From Dendrocalamus latiflorus (taxonomy: Eukaryota; Streptophyta; Magnoliopsida; Poales; Poaceae): a stretch of DNA of 64,000 nt. Position 1 is the first letter of the stretch; each line of letters opens with the position of its first letter. The DNA lies in contig CM029631.1 of assembly GCA_017311315.1 (NCBI GenBank), positions 8,738,514 through 8,802,513 on the forward strand, in the 5' to 3' direction. Below, in pieces: positions 44,084 to 55,250 of the stretch. The translations under genes were made by a program, and so were the position numbers. The notes beneath the pieces are model-generated. The model did no database searches, was not told where the DNA came from, and worked only from the letters and a program-made list of their open reading frames with translations.

Positions 44084-45479
44084 ATTCTTCTTACATTCCT
44101 TCGTCACATATGTGGACCTGTGTGCAATTAGGCGGCGTCTCCACTCAGCAATTACCACTCCCATGCCCAGCTCATTTCCCCACAGGTCTAGCCAAGGCTG
44201 TCGCCTCGCCGATCGGACCGCACCATCACCCGTCCCGAGATGCGCTCACACCATGTCGGGCGCACGTCGCTGACCCGTGGGTCCCCGCTCCGCGCAGCTT
44301 GAGGTCGGCAATTTCGCCGGAGTATTCATTACAGACGACTATTCCGCCGACGACGTCACGGGGGTGACGTCGACCGGCCCGTCACGGCCATTACCTCACC
44401 TCACCACTCAACTCGCACGTTCTCGTCTCTTTCTTCTCGGAGGAACGGCCAAGAGTGGAGAAACGAAAGAAAAAAAAAGCGCGTAATACTACCCCCTATT
44501 ATAGCGGGGGGATTCCCCGCCCCCCCGCTCGGCCACGTCCCCCGCCCGCGCGCGCTGGCCGCCGCGTGGCGGGGGGATTCCTGTACGGCCAGGGGAGGGA
44601 TTTTCCTCCTGTTTTCCGGAATTTACGTACAGGTCCTTTTTCTTCGCGAACAGGTCCTTTTTTCTCGCGAACAGGTCCTGGCGGGTTTTTTTGCGGCGGA
44701 TTTTTCTGAAAAACCCCCTCCAATTTGCAGGATGGCGCCCCGCGGTTTTCTAAATTGCGTACGGGTCCTCATTTCATTACATACGGGTCCTCAATTTTTA
44801 CGAAAAAACCCTTTAACTTTTTCGAAAATACGCATGTACCCTCGATTTTTTTAAAAAAACTCCTCACAAATTATCGCCTCTTTTACTTCGGTACCCACGG
44901 TGGCTGGCGCGGCGTGTCGCCGCGCCTATGCTGCTAGTTTCTCTGATAAGAGGAGGAGGCGGCGGCTGTGGCAGCGTTTCCTCCTTTGCAGATTCTAGTG
45001 GCAGTAGTTCTTTTACTCCCAAACCTGCCTGAGTTTGGACTTTTGGGTTAGTTCCTCTGCTTTGCTTTCTTGCCCTGCCCTGCCCTGAAAATCTGCCAAA
45101 TTTCAGCCTTTCGGAGCTTGATTCGAGCATTCCCTGAGTTTTTGTTGGTAGGGTTTGTTGTTCTTTCTTGGGCTCGTAGGCTTAAACCTTTCTTTCTTCC
45201 TTCGTGAATCCTCTAAAATCGAGCTTTTTTCTTGTTCTTCTTGGAGAATTTACCCCTTTTAGACTCGAATTCCTCAGAAAGTTCCAATCTTGCAATCATT
45301 TGATTCCACAAAACTATCTAAAGAAATCTCGTGTAAAAAGGCTTCGATCCTTGGAGCATGTGAGAAAGCCTCGATCTCTGGGGTCTCCCTGAGCTCGGAT
45401 TTTCACACCCTGCCAAGAACCATTAATGAACCAGACGTTAGCTTCTAGAACCTTCTAGTCGTCCTCCACCTCCCACTCC
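44084..45479. other. Upstream region and probable leader of the NPR-like gene
   Basis: A GC-rich stretch (44150-44600) has C-run repeats and two near-copies of CGCGAACAGGTCCTTTTT (44640-44680). The last 500 bp before the ATG is T/CT-rich and leader-like. No separate gene is supported. Confidence 0.4.
44351..44372. promoter_or_regulatory. Paired TGACG (as-1-like) palindrome upstream of the NPR-like gene
   Basis: CGACGTCAC and GTGACGTCG face each other across a 4-bp G spacer, giving two TGACG cores with ACGT centres. TGA-class bZIP factors, the DNA-binding partners of NPR proteins, bind TGACG pairs. The site is about 1.1 kb before the start codon; whether it lies upstream or downstream of the transcription start is unknown. 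Confidence 0.45.
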
Positions 45480-48071
45480 ATGGAGACGTCGACAATTAGC
45501 TTCTCCTCCTCGTCACCCCCGTCCCCGCCGCCGCCGCAGGCCGCGCCCGCCGACCTCGACGCCGTCAGCCTCGGCCGCCTCAGCGCCAACCTCGAGCGCC
45601 TCCTCGACCCCGCCTTCCTCAACTGCACGGACGCCGAGGTCGTCCTCGCCCCGGCAGGCGGCGACGTCGTCGGTGTCCACCGCTGCATCCTCGCCGCCAG
45701 GAGCAACTTCTTCTATGACTATTTCTCCTCGCTCCCCGCCATCGGCGAGAAGCCGCGGCTGGAGCTCGCCGAGCTGGTCCCCGGCGGGCGCCATATCGGC
45801 CGCGACGCCCTCGTGGCCGTTCTTGGGTACCTGTATACCGGGCTCCTCAAGCCGCCGCCGCAGGAGGCGGCCGTCTGCGTGGACGACCGGTGCCCGCACG
45901 AGGCGTGCCGACCGGCGATAGACTTCGTCGTCGAGTCCACGTACGCCGCCTTCGGCTTCCAGATCTCCGAGCTCGTCTCGCTCTTCCAGGTAATGAGCAA
46001 GGATAATGCAAGGTGTAGCAAACCTTGTCTATAATACACTCATATACACCAGTGACAACTTCAGTTTCAGAAATTGCGCAATACATATGTGACATCGCGT
46101 GCATTGGTCCCATGATATTAGAACTGAGTTAGGAATACTGCAATTAGTTCATCCTTTCTGTCGAAATGAGTTGCATAGTTATACACCTAAATATGAAGAA
46201 CGCAGTGCTAACATGAGATTCTTATGTTGCAGCGTCGCCTGTCTGACTTTGTTAGGATAGCTCTGGTTGAGGATATAGTGCCGATTATTCAGGTTGCTTC
46301 GACCTGCCAGCTTCCGGAGCTGCTCAATCACTGTATTCAAAAGGTTGCAAACTCGAGTCTTGACAGCCGTTACCTCGAGAAGGAGCTTCCAGGTGAAACT
46401 TATGCCAAGGTCAAGGAGAGTCGTCGGTATCCAATGCCTGATGAATCAGACGATTTCATTCTGGACACTGAGCATGAGAAGAGGGTTAGGAACATCCACA
46501 AGGCCTTGGATTCTGATGATGTTGACCTTGTTGACATGCTCCTAAAAGAGTCTGCAATCACCTTGGATGATGCATTTGCCATACACTATTCTGCAGCCTA
46601 CTGTGAGCCCAAAGTGTTAGCAGAATTGCTGAAGCTGAACTCCGCCAATGTGAATCTGAAGAATGGCAGTGGATATACACCACTGCATATGGCTTGTATG
46701 AGGCGAGAACCACAAATCATTCTTTCACTCATAGAGAAGGGAGCCTCCGTAGTGGAAAAGACACCAGACAACCGTGATGCTCTTACCATTTGCAAGAGAT
46801 TAACAAGAGAGAAAGACTGCAACAAGAAGTTGGAAAAGTGTCAGGAGAAAAGCAAGGATTACTTGTGCATTGACATCTTGCAACAAGAGATTAAGAGGAA
46901 ACCCTTCTTGGAGGATCTGCTCTCTGTAGAGGAGTCGATTGCCACGCCTTTGCTGATTGATAATTTTCACATGAGGCTCATAAACTTGGAAAATAGAGGT
47001 TTGCATATATTTATCTTGCTTTATTATTTTACGGTTAGCCTTGTCTGCAAGAACTTCGTGAGGTATATATTAGTGCCTAATGATTCTAGTTCATGCTTTA
47101 CTATTGATGACATGCTAGAGAGGGTTTTGAGAAGTTGGTACTTTTTTCCTTCTCTTGAATTTAGAAGCGTAAGTTCTGACAGGCTTAGTTTGTTGTTACA
47201 TTCTCAATAAGCTCTGCTGGCAGAAATTCTGTTGGTTATATTCTTGAAATATTATCTATATCAAAGGTCATCGAATGATTTCTTTCTTATTTCATTTTTG
47301 TGATAGCAAGGTGCTCCGGTAAATTCATATGATATGTAGCACAAAAGGAGGAAATGTAATGCTACAAGCATTATCAGTGGGATCGCACTGCTGTTTTCTT
47401 TCTTTGTCCAGCTTGAAACAAATATGCAATTCTGAAAATCTTTGCTGAAATCTAATTTTGCGTGTCTATGCAGTTGCCTTTGCAAGAATATTCTTCCCTT
47501 CCGAAGCCAAGCTTGTCATGCGCATAGCACAAGCTGACTCAACTGAAGAGTTTGCTGGTCTCACATCGGCTAATTTCAGTAAACTGAAGGAGGTTGACCT
47601 AAATGAGACTCCCACAATGCAGAACAAGAGGTTGCGTGAACGCCTTGATGCCTTGACAAAGACAGGTCATTCTTAACAAAATTACACGTGTATTATACAA
47701 TTTTCCAATACGGTTTATGGATAAATTAAACAGATTAGCTTCCAGAGTATTTGATGCTCTATATTGTTATTAAATGAACTGCTTTTTATGTTCCAGTTGA
47801 GCTAGGGCGACGGTACTTCCCGCATTGTTCAGACGTTCTTGATAAGTTTCTCAATGAAGAATCCGCTGATTTGTTCTTCCTTGAAACTGGCACTCCCGAG
47901 GACCAGCGAGTCAAGAGGATGCGCTTTTCTGAACTCAAAGAGGATGTGCGGAAGGCCTTCACCAAAGATAAGGCAGTTGCAGCCATAGCTTCCTCACAAT
48001 CCTCATCTTCGTCACCAAGGTATGATGGAAAGGGTAGGCATGCCAATAGGAAAGCGAAGCTATCGCGATAA
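45480..48071 (+). CDS. NPR3-like: NPR3/NPR4-clade BTB-ankyrin salicylic-acid co-regulator
   Basis: Four exons, 45480-45989, 46233-46998, 47474-47665 and 47797-48071, all with GT-AG introns, encode 580 aa, full length for the family. The BTB domain spans about 45-170. A C2HC knuckle (C133, C138, H140, C143 in CVDDRCPHEAC) follows within it, and ankyrin repeats lie at about 250-365 (GYTPLHMACMRREP at 317-330). The NPR1-like C-terminal domain runs from IATPLLIDNFHMRL to YFPHC. VDLNETP (466-472) is the EAR-like motif needed for repression in Arabidopsis NPR3/NPR4. A basic tail (KGRHANRKAKLSR) suits nuclear import. The MAETST-like start METSTISFSSSSPPSPPPP is that of grass NPR2/NPR3 proteins. It should bind TGA factors and tune defence genes. 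AATAAA lies at 48385. Confidence 0.95.
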
Positions 48072-49055
48072 TATCAGTAGTTAAGTCCAATCTATTCGGC
48101 ATGCATGATTTTCAGAAAGGTGGGGAAGGAAGGTTTGGAGGCTGTTGACAATGTGTGATGCAGTGAAACTATATAGCCCAGCAAACATGTCTATTATAGT
48201 TTGCTTACCTCGGGCATTTCTTGTAGTTATTGTGCTTGGACCTATGATACGGCTTCAGTAGATAATTTTTGATTACTGATGGTCAGTTTCACAATAGTTC
48301 GAGCCGTCTTGCATGCTTTCGCGCATCAGTTCAGTATTGGTAGAATAGCACTTTGGTGTGAAGTAACTTCCGCTGTCTATGTATAATAAATTAATAATCG
48401 TCTGCTTAGTTCTTTTTCGAGAGGGAGGAAAGGAGGGATGTGACTAGTTCCTAGCTGCTTGGGCTTTGTCTTTGGCTGGGAAATGGAAAATTGGAGTAAG
48501 AACGTAAGTGTTAATGGAGATAATTTCCTTTTTTCCCCCTTTTAATTGAACCAAATTTAGAATAAGATCAGTAATCTATTTATGCATTTATAAAAGAAAA
48601 TGTGCGATTATCAGACAAAGTAATATCGATGAACACAAGATAAATACAACAACTTCCTAGCTGTTTATGTCTAATTATATAAGAATTTGGCAAAATAGGT
48701 GGTTGAAAGAAATATTTTGCGTATTAGTAGAAAGGTGGTTTAACTGCATTGCTCTTTTTACTAGACTCGTGAAACTATATGGTTACTTATTGGAATACAT
48801 TCTACAATAACACTCCTGCATTTGACTAATTATGTAGAGGCCTCTGGAGCTAGAACCTCTCCATTTCTGCTGCGCTAGCAAAACAGTAAAACTGCTTTGG
48901 GTTTGTGAAGTTTCCATTATTGCAATCTGAAACCAAACTTATTCGGGACGCTTCAATGCTCTCCAGGGAATTCTTTTTTAGAGAGCACGAGAGGAAAAAA
49001 AAACTGTTGTTTTCTCCCAGTAAGTGAAACTACTCCACTACTTACCCTGTATACA
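48072..49055. other. NPR-like 3' UTR and spacer
   Basis: The 3' UTR includes AATAAA at 48385-48390, about 315 bp after the stop. Beyond it is AT-rich sequence without a recognised gene. Confidence 0.5.
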
Positions 49056-49634
49056 GGGGTGGGAAATGAATATGGATTATCTATATTATCCAGTTACCTA
49101 TTCGTTAGCATACTAATATGGTGTAGATTTTTTCATCCGATTAATAATATCTCCTATTAGTATTTGAATTCGCATAAAAAACATGGATACGGATATGGTA
49201 TGGACTTTTATCATCTGAAATGTTATTTTATCCGAATTATTCGTCCTATTTTAGACTATGTTGTCCGGGCACCAAGGAGCACTCGTTATTTTTACTATAT
49301 ATATATATATTAATTATTATAATATGACTAATTAGTTGGACAAGTTTTTTAATCCAAAGTTAATTCGTATTTATTTATGTGAAGTAAATAAATTAAAATG
49401 ATTAAGCGTAACTGTATGACAATAAAATATCATTAATATCTTTATACTACATAAGTTACGAGGATATCCGGATCTAACCGAATTGAGTAGATATTCGATT
49501 CGAATTTATATTTGTTATAATATTTGATTCGTATTTATATTTGAAAATATTCGAATTTGTATTTATATTTGTTTATAAAATACGAATATGGTAAAGACAT
49601 TAATTGATTCGTATTCAATCCTATTCCACCCCCA
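49056..49634. mobile_element. Candidate hAT-like AT-rich element
   Basis: The stretch begins GGGGTGGGAAATGAATATGG and ends with the inverted counterpart TATTCAATCCTATTCCACCCC. Its interior is rich in ATTCGAAT/GAATACG words. I cannot see a clean 8-bp target duplication, so superfamily and exact ends are uncertain. Confidence 0.45.
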
Positions 49635-51239
49635 ACATATATGGACTGCCCAGTTGTAATTAGTTGAATATTTGTTCGTCGCGCGAACCGTACTAACCTG
49701 TTTGCATCAGCATGTAAGCTTCCAAAACTGTTGGTTCATTCATGTACAGGCCATGCGTAGTTTGGCTTGCATAAATTCATCTTTGAAAATAGAATTGTAC
49801 GATCGAGTAAGCTATGTGCGTATGCTTCGTCATTTTATCTCGGAAAAGTCCATCCGTAGTACTTACAACTCCTTTTTTGTTTTAATTTTCGTCCCTAAGT
49901 ACAGTACCGTTTAGAACACATCCCTAAATGTCAAATACCAGGTAAATGATGCCCCTTGACCCGTTTCACCTTGGTTTTGACCCATCTAAGTCGCATCCGA
50001 GCTGACATCTACGAGGGTGGGGCCTGAGTGCCATAGAGAGGGGGAGAAAGAATGAGGACGACAGAGTACCTTGGTGACCTCCGTGATCGAAGACCCCGTG
50101 GTCATAAACCTCTAGAGGTTATTTTCCGAGTATCTTCGTCGGAGAAATACTTTTTGTATTGTTCGGCCAGATGACTGCTCGGAGAAGTTTATGAATTGGC
50201 CCCTAAACCCGATTACAGAATATTCTTTCGGCACGATAGATGAAACACATGTCTTATTCATTTCAAAAGCACGATGCTTTGGCCCTTGGTCTCTGACAAC
50301 AACGTTTGCGGTTGTTACTCATGTTTATCTCCCGCTGACCACAACCGACGATCCGACGTTCTCTCTCTAATAATAACCATCCCCAACCAAATGGATTGCT
50401 TCCATAAGACGTTTTTCTCGGCGGATAACTGGCATTTTTTCGTTGGTATTTAAGGATGGATGACAAAGGCACCATCAGTCGCTCTCAATTCCAGACAGAT
50501 TCAATATCATTCAATTCGGTGTAATTAGGGCTAGTCTTCTATCTTGTTGAAGGCAACCTTGTAGCCAGTTCATAAGCAATAAAAAGCATCTCTGTTCTCT
50601 TCTAATTTTAGCCATTTTTCTCCTAATCTATGCGGCCAAGTGCATGTGCACTAATCTCCTGCCGCATAGCCACCGTGCGTGCATGGAATAATCTGCAGTA
50701 CATGTATGAAATAATATGGCTCACTTGTCCGAGCCACTACTCTCTGCTCACTGCGGCTGCGGCTATGTCTGCCCGGAAGTTTTGCGTCAAACATGTCCTA
50801 TGGGATACATCACCCGGTTCAAAGAGCGTGTGTCGGATCGGAGAGGGTACGGAAACTGTTAAGTATGTTGAGTGGGCGGATGTACAACCGTTGGCTGACT
50901 CTAGCAAGGATCCATGGCGTCCTGATGAGGCATGCCGAACTGGGGGCGTCTCCAGTGAATTCATGAATGGCCAACTATATAAATTGACTCCCCAATTGCC
51001 GAACAACGGACTGTATAAATGGTCATGATCGATGAGGCTACGCGGATCCCAGAACCATCAACAAGACTTGGTGTACCGGTGGCGCTGCGGATGATCTTGA
51101 TGTGTAAAGTTATGGATTATATAAGGGTAACTAGGGAAAGTGAATAAGTTAGATTAGGGCAAATTGTGCTATTTTCAGTAAGCTGGAATTTCTTAGCCAG
51201 TTTGGCATGTACTGTAGTTTCAGCACGCTGTTCCTCTTC
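49635..51239. other. Intergenic with one unassigned ORF (50765-51028)
   Basis: An 87-codon frame, MSARKFCVKHVLWDTSPGSK to NNGLYKWS, matches no family I know. 50440-50620 looks promoter- or LTR-like (TATTTAAGG box, then AATAAAAAGC), but I find no partner repeat. Confidence 0.3.
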
Positions 51240-52085
51240 CTCCTTCTGCATTGTGCATTGTGGAATAATCTCCTTTCACGGTTGTCCAACATTGTCTTGA
51301 GCCAAGAGGAAGATGAATTCCGCTGGAACCTACATCGGAGTGGAGTTTTTTTCTGTAAAATCTCATTACCTGGCTTTGATCCATCAAGTTGTCCCTAATT
51401 CGAACAAACGCTTATGGAAGTTAAAAGTACCTTTGAAGATCAAGATCTTTTTGTGGTATCTTCGACGGGGTGTAATTTTAACGAAGGATAATTTAGTGAA
51501 ACGCAATTGGCAAGGCAGTAAACAGTGTTGTTTCTGTCACAAAGATGAAACGATCCAACATCTGTTTTTTGAGTGCCGGTTAGTTCGTATGGTTTGGGCG
51601 TTGGTCCATGCGAATTGTGGTCTTTCTAACCCACGTAGCGTGTCCAATATGTTTGGCAATTGGTTACAAGGGCTTGGACAGGACTTAAAGTATTTAGTAC
51701 TTCTTGGAGCCGCTGCTACTTGTTGGGCTGTGTGGTTAAGCAGGAACGCAATGGTATTTGAAAACAAACAATTTCTTTTTTGCAGGTTATTTACTCAATT
51801 TCGCATTGGCTTCGTTCTTGGGCTATTCTCCAGAAGACTGCTTTGCAGGATATGGTTGTAGCGGCCTCACAGTTCTTGGAGAAGGTGGCCAAGAAGTGTT
51901 TTACCCGGGCACATGGGTGGCGGTCTAGTCTTCGGATTGATAGTCATTAGTGTATCCCTTTTATGTTCCCTTTTTTATTTAGCTGTGTGCCGTTGAGGCA
52001 GAGGCTGGGAGGATTTCAAGTTGTTGTATCACCTTGATTTAACAATCTTGAAATTAATAAAACTTCCCTTTTCGAAAAAAAAAAT
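51240..52085 (+). pseudogene. 5'-truncated LINE: RT zinc-binding domain and tail
   Basis: After a frame change near 51355 the + strand reads VKSHYLALIHQVVPNSNKRL, LWKLKVPLKIKIFLWYLRRG and CCFCHKDETIQHLFFECRLV. This is the zinc-binding C-terminal domain of plant non-LTR reverse transcriptases (W-K-x-x-x-P-x-K, then CxxC...HLFFxC). An upstream in-frame piece, LSQEEDEFRWNLHRSGVFF, belongs to it. The endonuclease and RT palm are missing. The copy ends with AATAAAAC and an A-rich run at 52075-52085, as expected of 5'-truncated LINE insertions. Confidence 0.85.
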
Positions 52086-52221
52086 TGTGCATACCTGGAG
52101 AACACTTCAGTGGGTCACTTATCCAATAATACAACCTCCAATGCTAATTTGTGACTACACTTTAGCTGTTCTGCCTCCGGGGCGGCTGAGATGTAAATTT
52201 GGGGCGAGTATATCCATGGTT

Positions 52222-53430
52222 GCTATTGTAGCATGAGTACAACAGTGGGTATACCCTTTTCCCTCTTAAGGGGATATGGACTAAGAGAGCTAGCGACCGA
52301 CACAGAGAGAAGGCTAGTGAGTCAAATGAGTGGCTCTGGTCCTCTGGTATCCCTATTGGGGGTTTATATATACACATGAATAGGATAGGATGGAAAATCC
52401 GTATCCTACCCCTTAATAGTTAAAAAAAGGTGAGGGTACATGATACATTCATTTATACTATTAGGTTTGTTGTAAGGTCCAATCGTTCAGGGCTAGGCCA
52501 CCTCTACAACAGTACTTCATTGACAGCAAACGCGAAGATTTCGAGGGGCGAGCTGACATGGCCATTTGTCTCACCAGGGAGTTCCCTCGCAAACTACGTC
52601 ACTTCTGATGTGGTCGTGAGCATCGACGTAATCGGTGGTGGGACGAGGACTTGAAGCGTGCGCACTCTGTCCCCCACCATTCGGACGAGTGTCGACGAAG
52701 TCGGTGATGGGACGAAGACTTGAAGCGTGCGCTTCGTCCCCCACGACTCGAACGGGCATTGATGAAATCGTGACCACGAGGTGGTCAGATGAGTGTCGAC
52801 AAAGGCATGACCACGAGATAGTTGAGAATCGACAAAGTCGCGACCATGAGGCAATCGGATGAGCATCGACGAGGTCATGACTACAAGGTGGTTGGACAGG
52901 CGTCAACAAGGTCACAACCACGAGGGTGTCGGATGAGGGTGTCGATGAAATCACAACCAACGCGACGATCAAACGGGCGTCGACGAAGTCATGACCACGA
53001 GGTGGTCATATGTAGCTCTCATTTAGGAGTAGAACTGTTGCTCAATGCTGTTTGCAAGTAGAACTCCCACCTGAGACAAATGGCCACGTCAGCTCGCCCT
53101 TTAGGACCTCCATACTTGCTGTCAAAAGAGTACTGTTGTAGTGGTGGTCTAGCCCCAAACGACTGGGCCTTACAACAGGCCCAATAGTGTAAGGGAATAT
53201 ACCAATATGCCCTTACCTTTTATAACTATTAAGAGGTAGAATGCAGATTTCCCATCCTATCTTATTCGCGTGTATATATAGATCCCCAAGAGGGGTATCA
53301 GAGGACCAGAGCTACTCATTTCGCTCACCAGCCTTCTCTCTGTTGGTCGCTAGCTCTCTTAGTCCATATCCCCTAAGGGGGAAAGGGATACCCTGTAACA
53401 TTGTGCTCATGCTACAATAGTTGCAATCAT
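52222..53430. mobile_element. Foldback element with arms of about 365 bp (MULE-like)
   Basis: Left arm 52222-52585 and right arm 53065-53430 are inverted, diverged copies. TATTGTAGCATGAG faces CTCATGCTACAATA, AAGAGAGCTAGCGACCGA faces GTCGCTAGCTCTCTT, and GACATGGCCATTTGTCTC faces GAGACAAATGGCCACGTC. Arms this long are typical of Mutator-like foldback elements. I could not identify a 9-bp target duplication. The core is a minisatellite and no transposase is present. Confidence 0.75.
52620..53010. repeat. Minisatellite core of the foldback element
   Basis: Units of about 45 bp contain CATCGACGAGGTCATGACCA / CACGAGGTGGTC / GGATGAGTGTCGAC with many substitutions. ORFs across it on both strands are by-products of the repeat. 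Confidence 0.85.
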
Positions 53431-53651
53431 TGTATTTGCAATTTTTCCAGGATGATTACGTGGTAACCGGTTAAATTTTCTTTAAATTTGATTTTCCTCC
53501 AAATTTGAAAGAAAATACTTTTTTTACTCAAAAATATATCTCATGGAGTATTTCCTAAATATCCTAGAAACACAGCCCAAAATAACAGTAACGAAAACAG
53601 GCTAGATCCCACAAAGCTATGTAACCTATCTGCATGCCGCAGTGTTGCTAA

Positions 53652-54052
53652 GAGCAACTCCAGCAGGGCCCCTACTTGAGCCCTCATCCTACTTTTGAGG
53701 GTCGAGGGGCAAAAAACTCACTCCAGCAGGGCCCCTACTTGAGCCCTCAAAAGTAGGGGCCCCTCAAATCTCCCCCTCGAGCCCTCATTCCTGGGGGGTC
53801 TGGAGGGAGCCCCTACTTTTGAGGGCTCAAGTAGGGGCTCTGCTGGAGTGAGTTTTTTGCCCATCGGCCCTCAAAAGTAGGATGAGGATGAGGGTGGGTC
53901 ATATGTATCATCCCTTCTAAGAATGAATTTGAGGGTCCTGTTTTGAGGGCTCCTGCTGGAGTGTAGCCCAAAAAACAGAACTCTCAAAAGTAGGGAGAGC
54001 TCTCAAATAAAAAGTAGGGGCTCTGTTTTGAGGGCTACTGCTGGAGTTGCTC
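53652..54052. mobile_element. MITE, second copy of the 2140-3158 family
   Basis: GAGCAACTCCAGCAG and CTGCTGGAGTTGCTC ends, with TAA at 53649-53651 and 54053-54055. The interior consists largely of repeated CCCCTACTTTTGAGGGC words in both orientations, so the whole 401-bp element can fold on itself. Confidence 0.88.
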
Positions 54053-54055
54053 TAA

Positions 54056-55250
54056 GGTTTGGAAACATCCAAACGTCCTATAGAAATAAAACGTGCGCAT
54101 AATATTGACTTTGAAAGGATCAAATTTATTTCGGAATTGCTACGTAATATATGTACGGAACGAGATTTTTTATCGGAAGGCTTCGCTCCACTTCCCGTCA
54201 CCTCTCACTCTATTTATTCTCTGCCTCTCTCACGCTATTCCTCCTCCCACACGAACGCTCTTTCACTGTCCTCATTCTCTCCTCTCACTTTCTTTCTCTC
54301 CTGTACGAATGTCACCCCATGCATGACAATGACCACGAGTCTAGCCACCTTAATCCCTGGCGCCAGTGCTATCGGATCCGACCGCCGCCATCAACTTGCT
54401 CTTCGGTCGTTCTCGAGCACGGCACCGCCGGATTTGGCCGCCGCCGTCAACTTCCTCTTCGGCTATTTTCAGTCACAGCGCCGTCAGATCCGACCACTGC
54501 TGTCGACTTCCTTTTCGGGCACGCCGTCGACTTCCTTTTCGAGCACGACACAGCCAGATCCAGCCGTTGCCATCGACTTCCTCTTGAGAGATATGTGTTT
54601 GTTTATACAACATTTCGTTTTCATTCGTGCAACAATCAGTAACAACCATACAACATCGAGATTTTTTATAAAAACATTTTGTTGCATGCAGTGGCTAAAT
54701 TTGTTACACACACTATCTACAAATGTTGCATCTTCCATCGTTCTTTTTTTGTTCTATACATGAGCAATAAATGTTGCATACATAAACTAAAAATGTTTCA
54801 GCCGAGCGTACAGAGCTAACGCCCAAATCGGATGTCCGAACGTTAGCAAATACCTATTTATTTTCCAAGGTGCTGCAGCAGTGGAAAACAGCAGCTGAGT
54901 ATAGCGAGGCAACAGCAACCAACTTTACATAGCTCAGGACAGTGCACACCAGCTATAGCTTCTGTTCAGTAACCATAGGTAACATACTTCATGGGCATGC
55001 AAATCTGATTACTCAACGGGGGGCACCATCAAATGATAGGCATAATCAACACAGTGGTAACACTTCCAAGTCTCTGAAGTGGCATTCTAGTATTGACATT
55101 TACATGACAAACACTTGAAAAGAAAAAAAGGGAGAGGGAGAACTCGAGTATATCAGCCAGGAGGCAGCCACACGAGAGACTTTCGGGACAGTTTGTCGAA
55201 ATTCCTCTATTAGATTTCACAATGACAATGTATGAGGTCGAAACTACGCT
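54056..55250. other. Degenerate GC-rich repeat, then Rab5 3' flank
   Basis: 54370-54590 contains about four diverged units around CGACTTCCTCTTCGG and GATCCGACC, giving a 234-codon frame (54059-54763) that I regard as non-genic. ATGTTGCA-type words follow to about 54810. The part after 54880 is probably the 3' flank and UTR of the - strand GTPase gene. Confidence 0.45.

Noticed and set aside
46999..47210. Extension of NPR exon 2 as an open frame for about 70 codons past the donor
   Set aside because: A GT donor at 46999, and exon 3 resuming the conserved VAFARIFFPSEAK sequence in phase, show this is intron read-through.
52571..53061. ORFs of 75-133 codons in the foldback core
   Set aside because: Products of the minisatellite, present on both strands.
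54059..54763. 234-codon ORF starting METSKRPIEIK
   Set aside because: It runs across a MITE flank, a degenerate GC-rich tandem repeat and ATGTTGCA repeats; no domain and competing frames.
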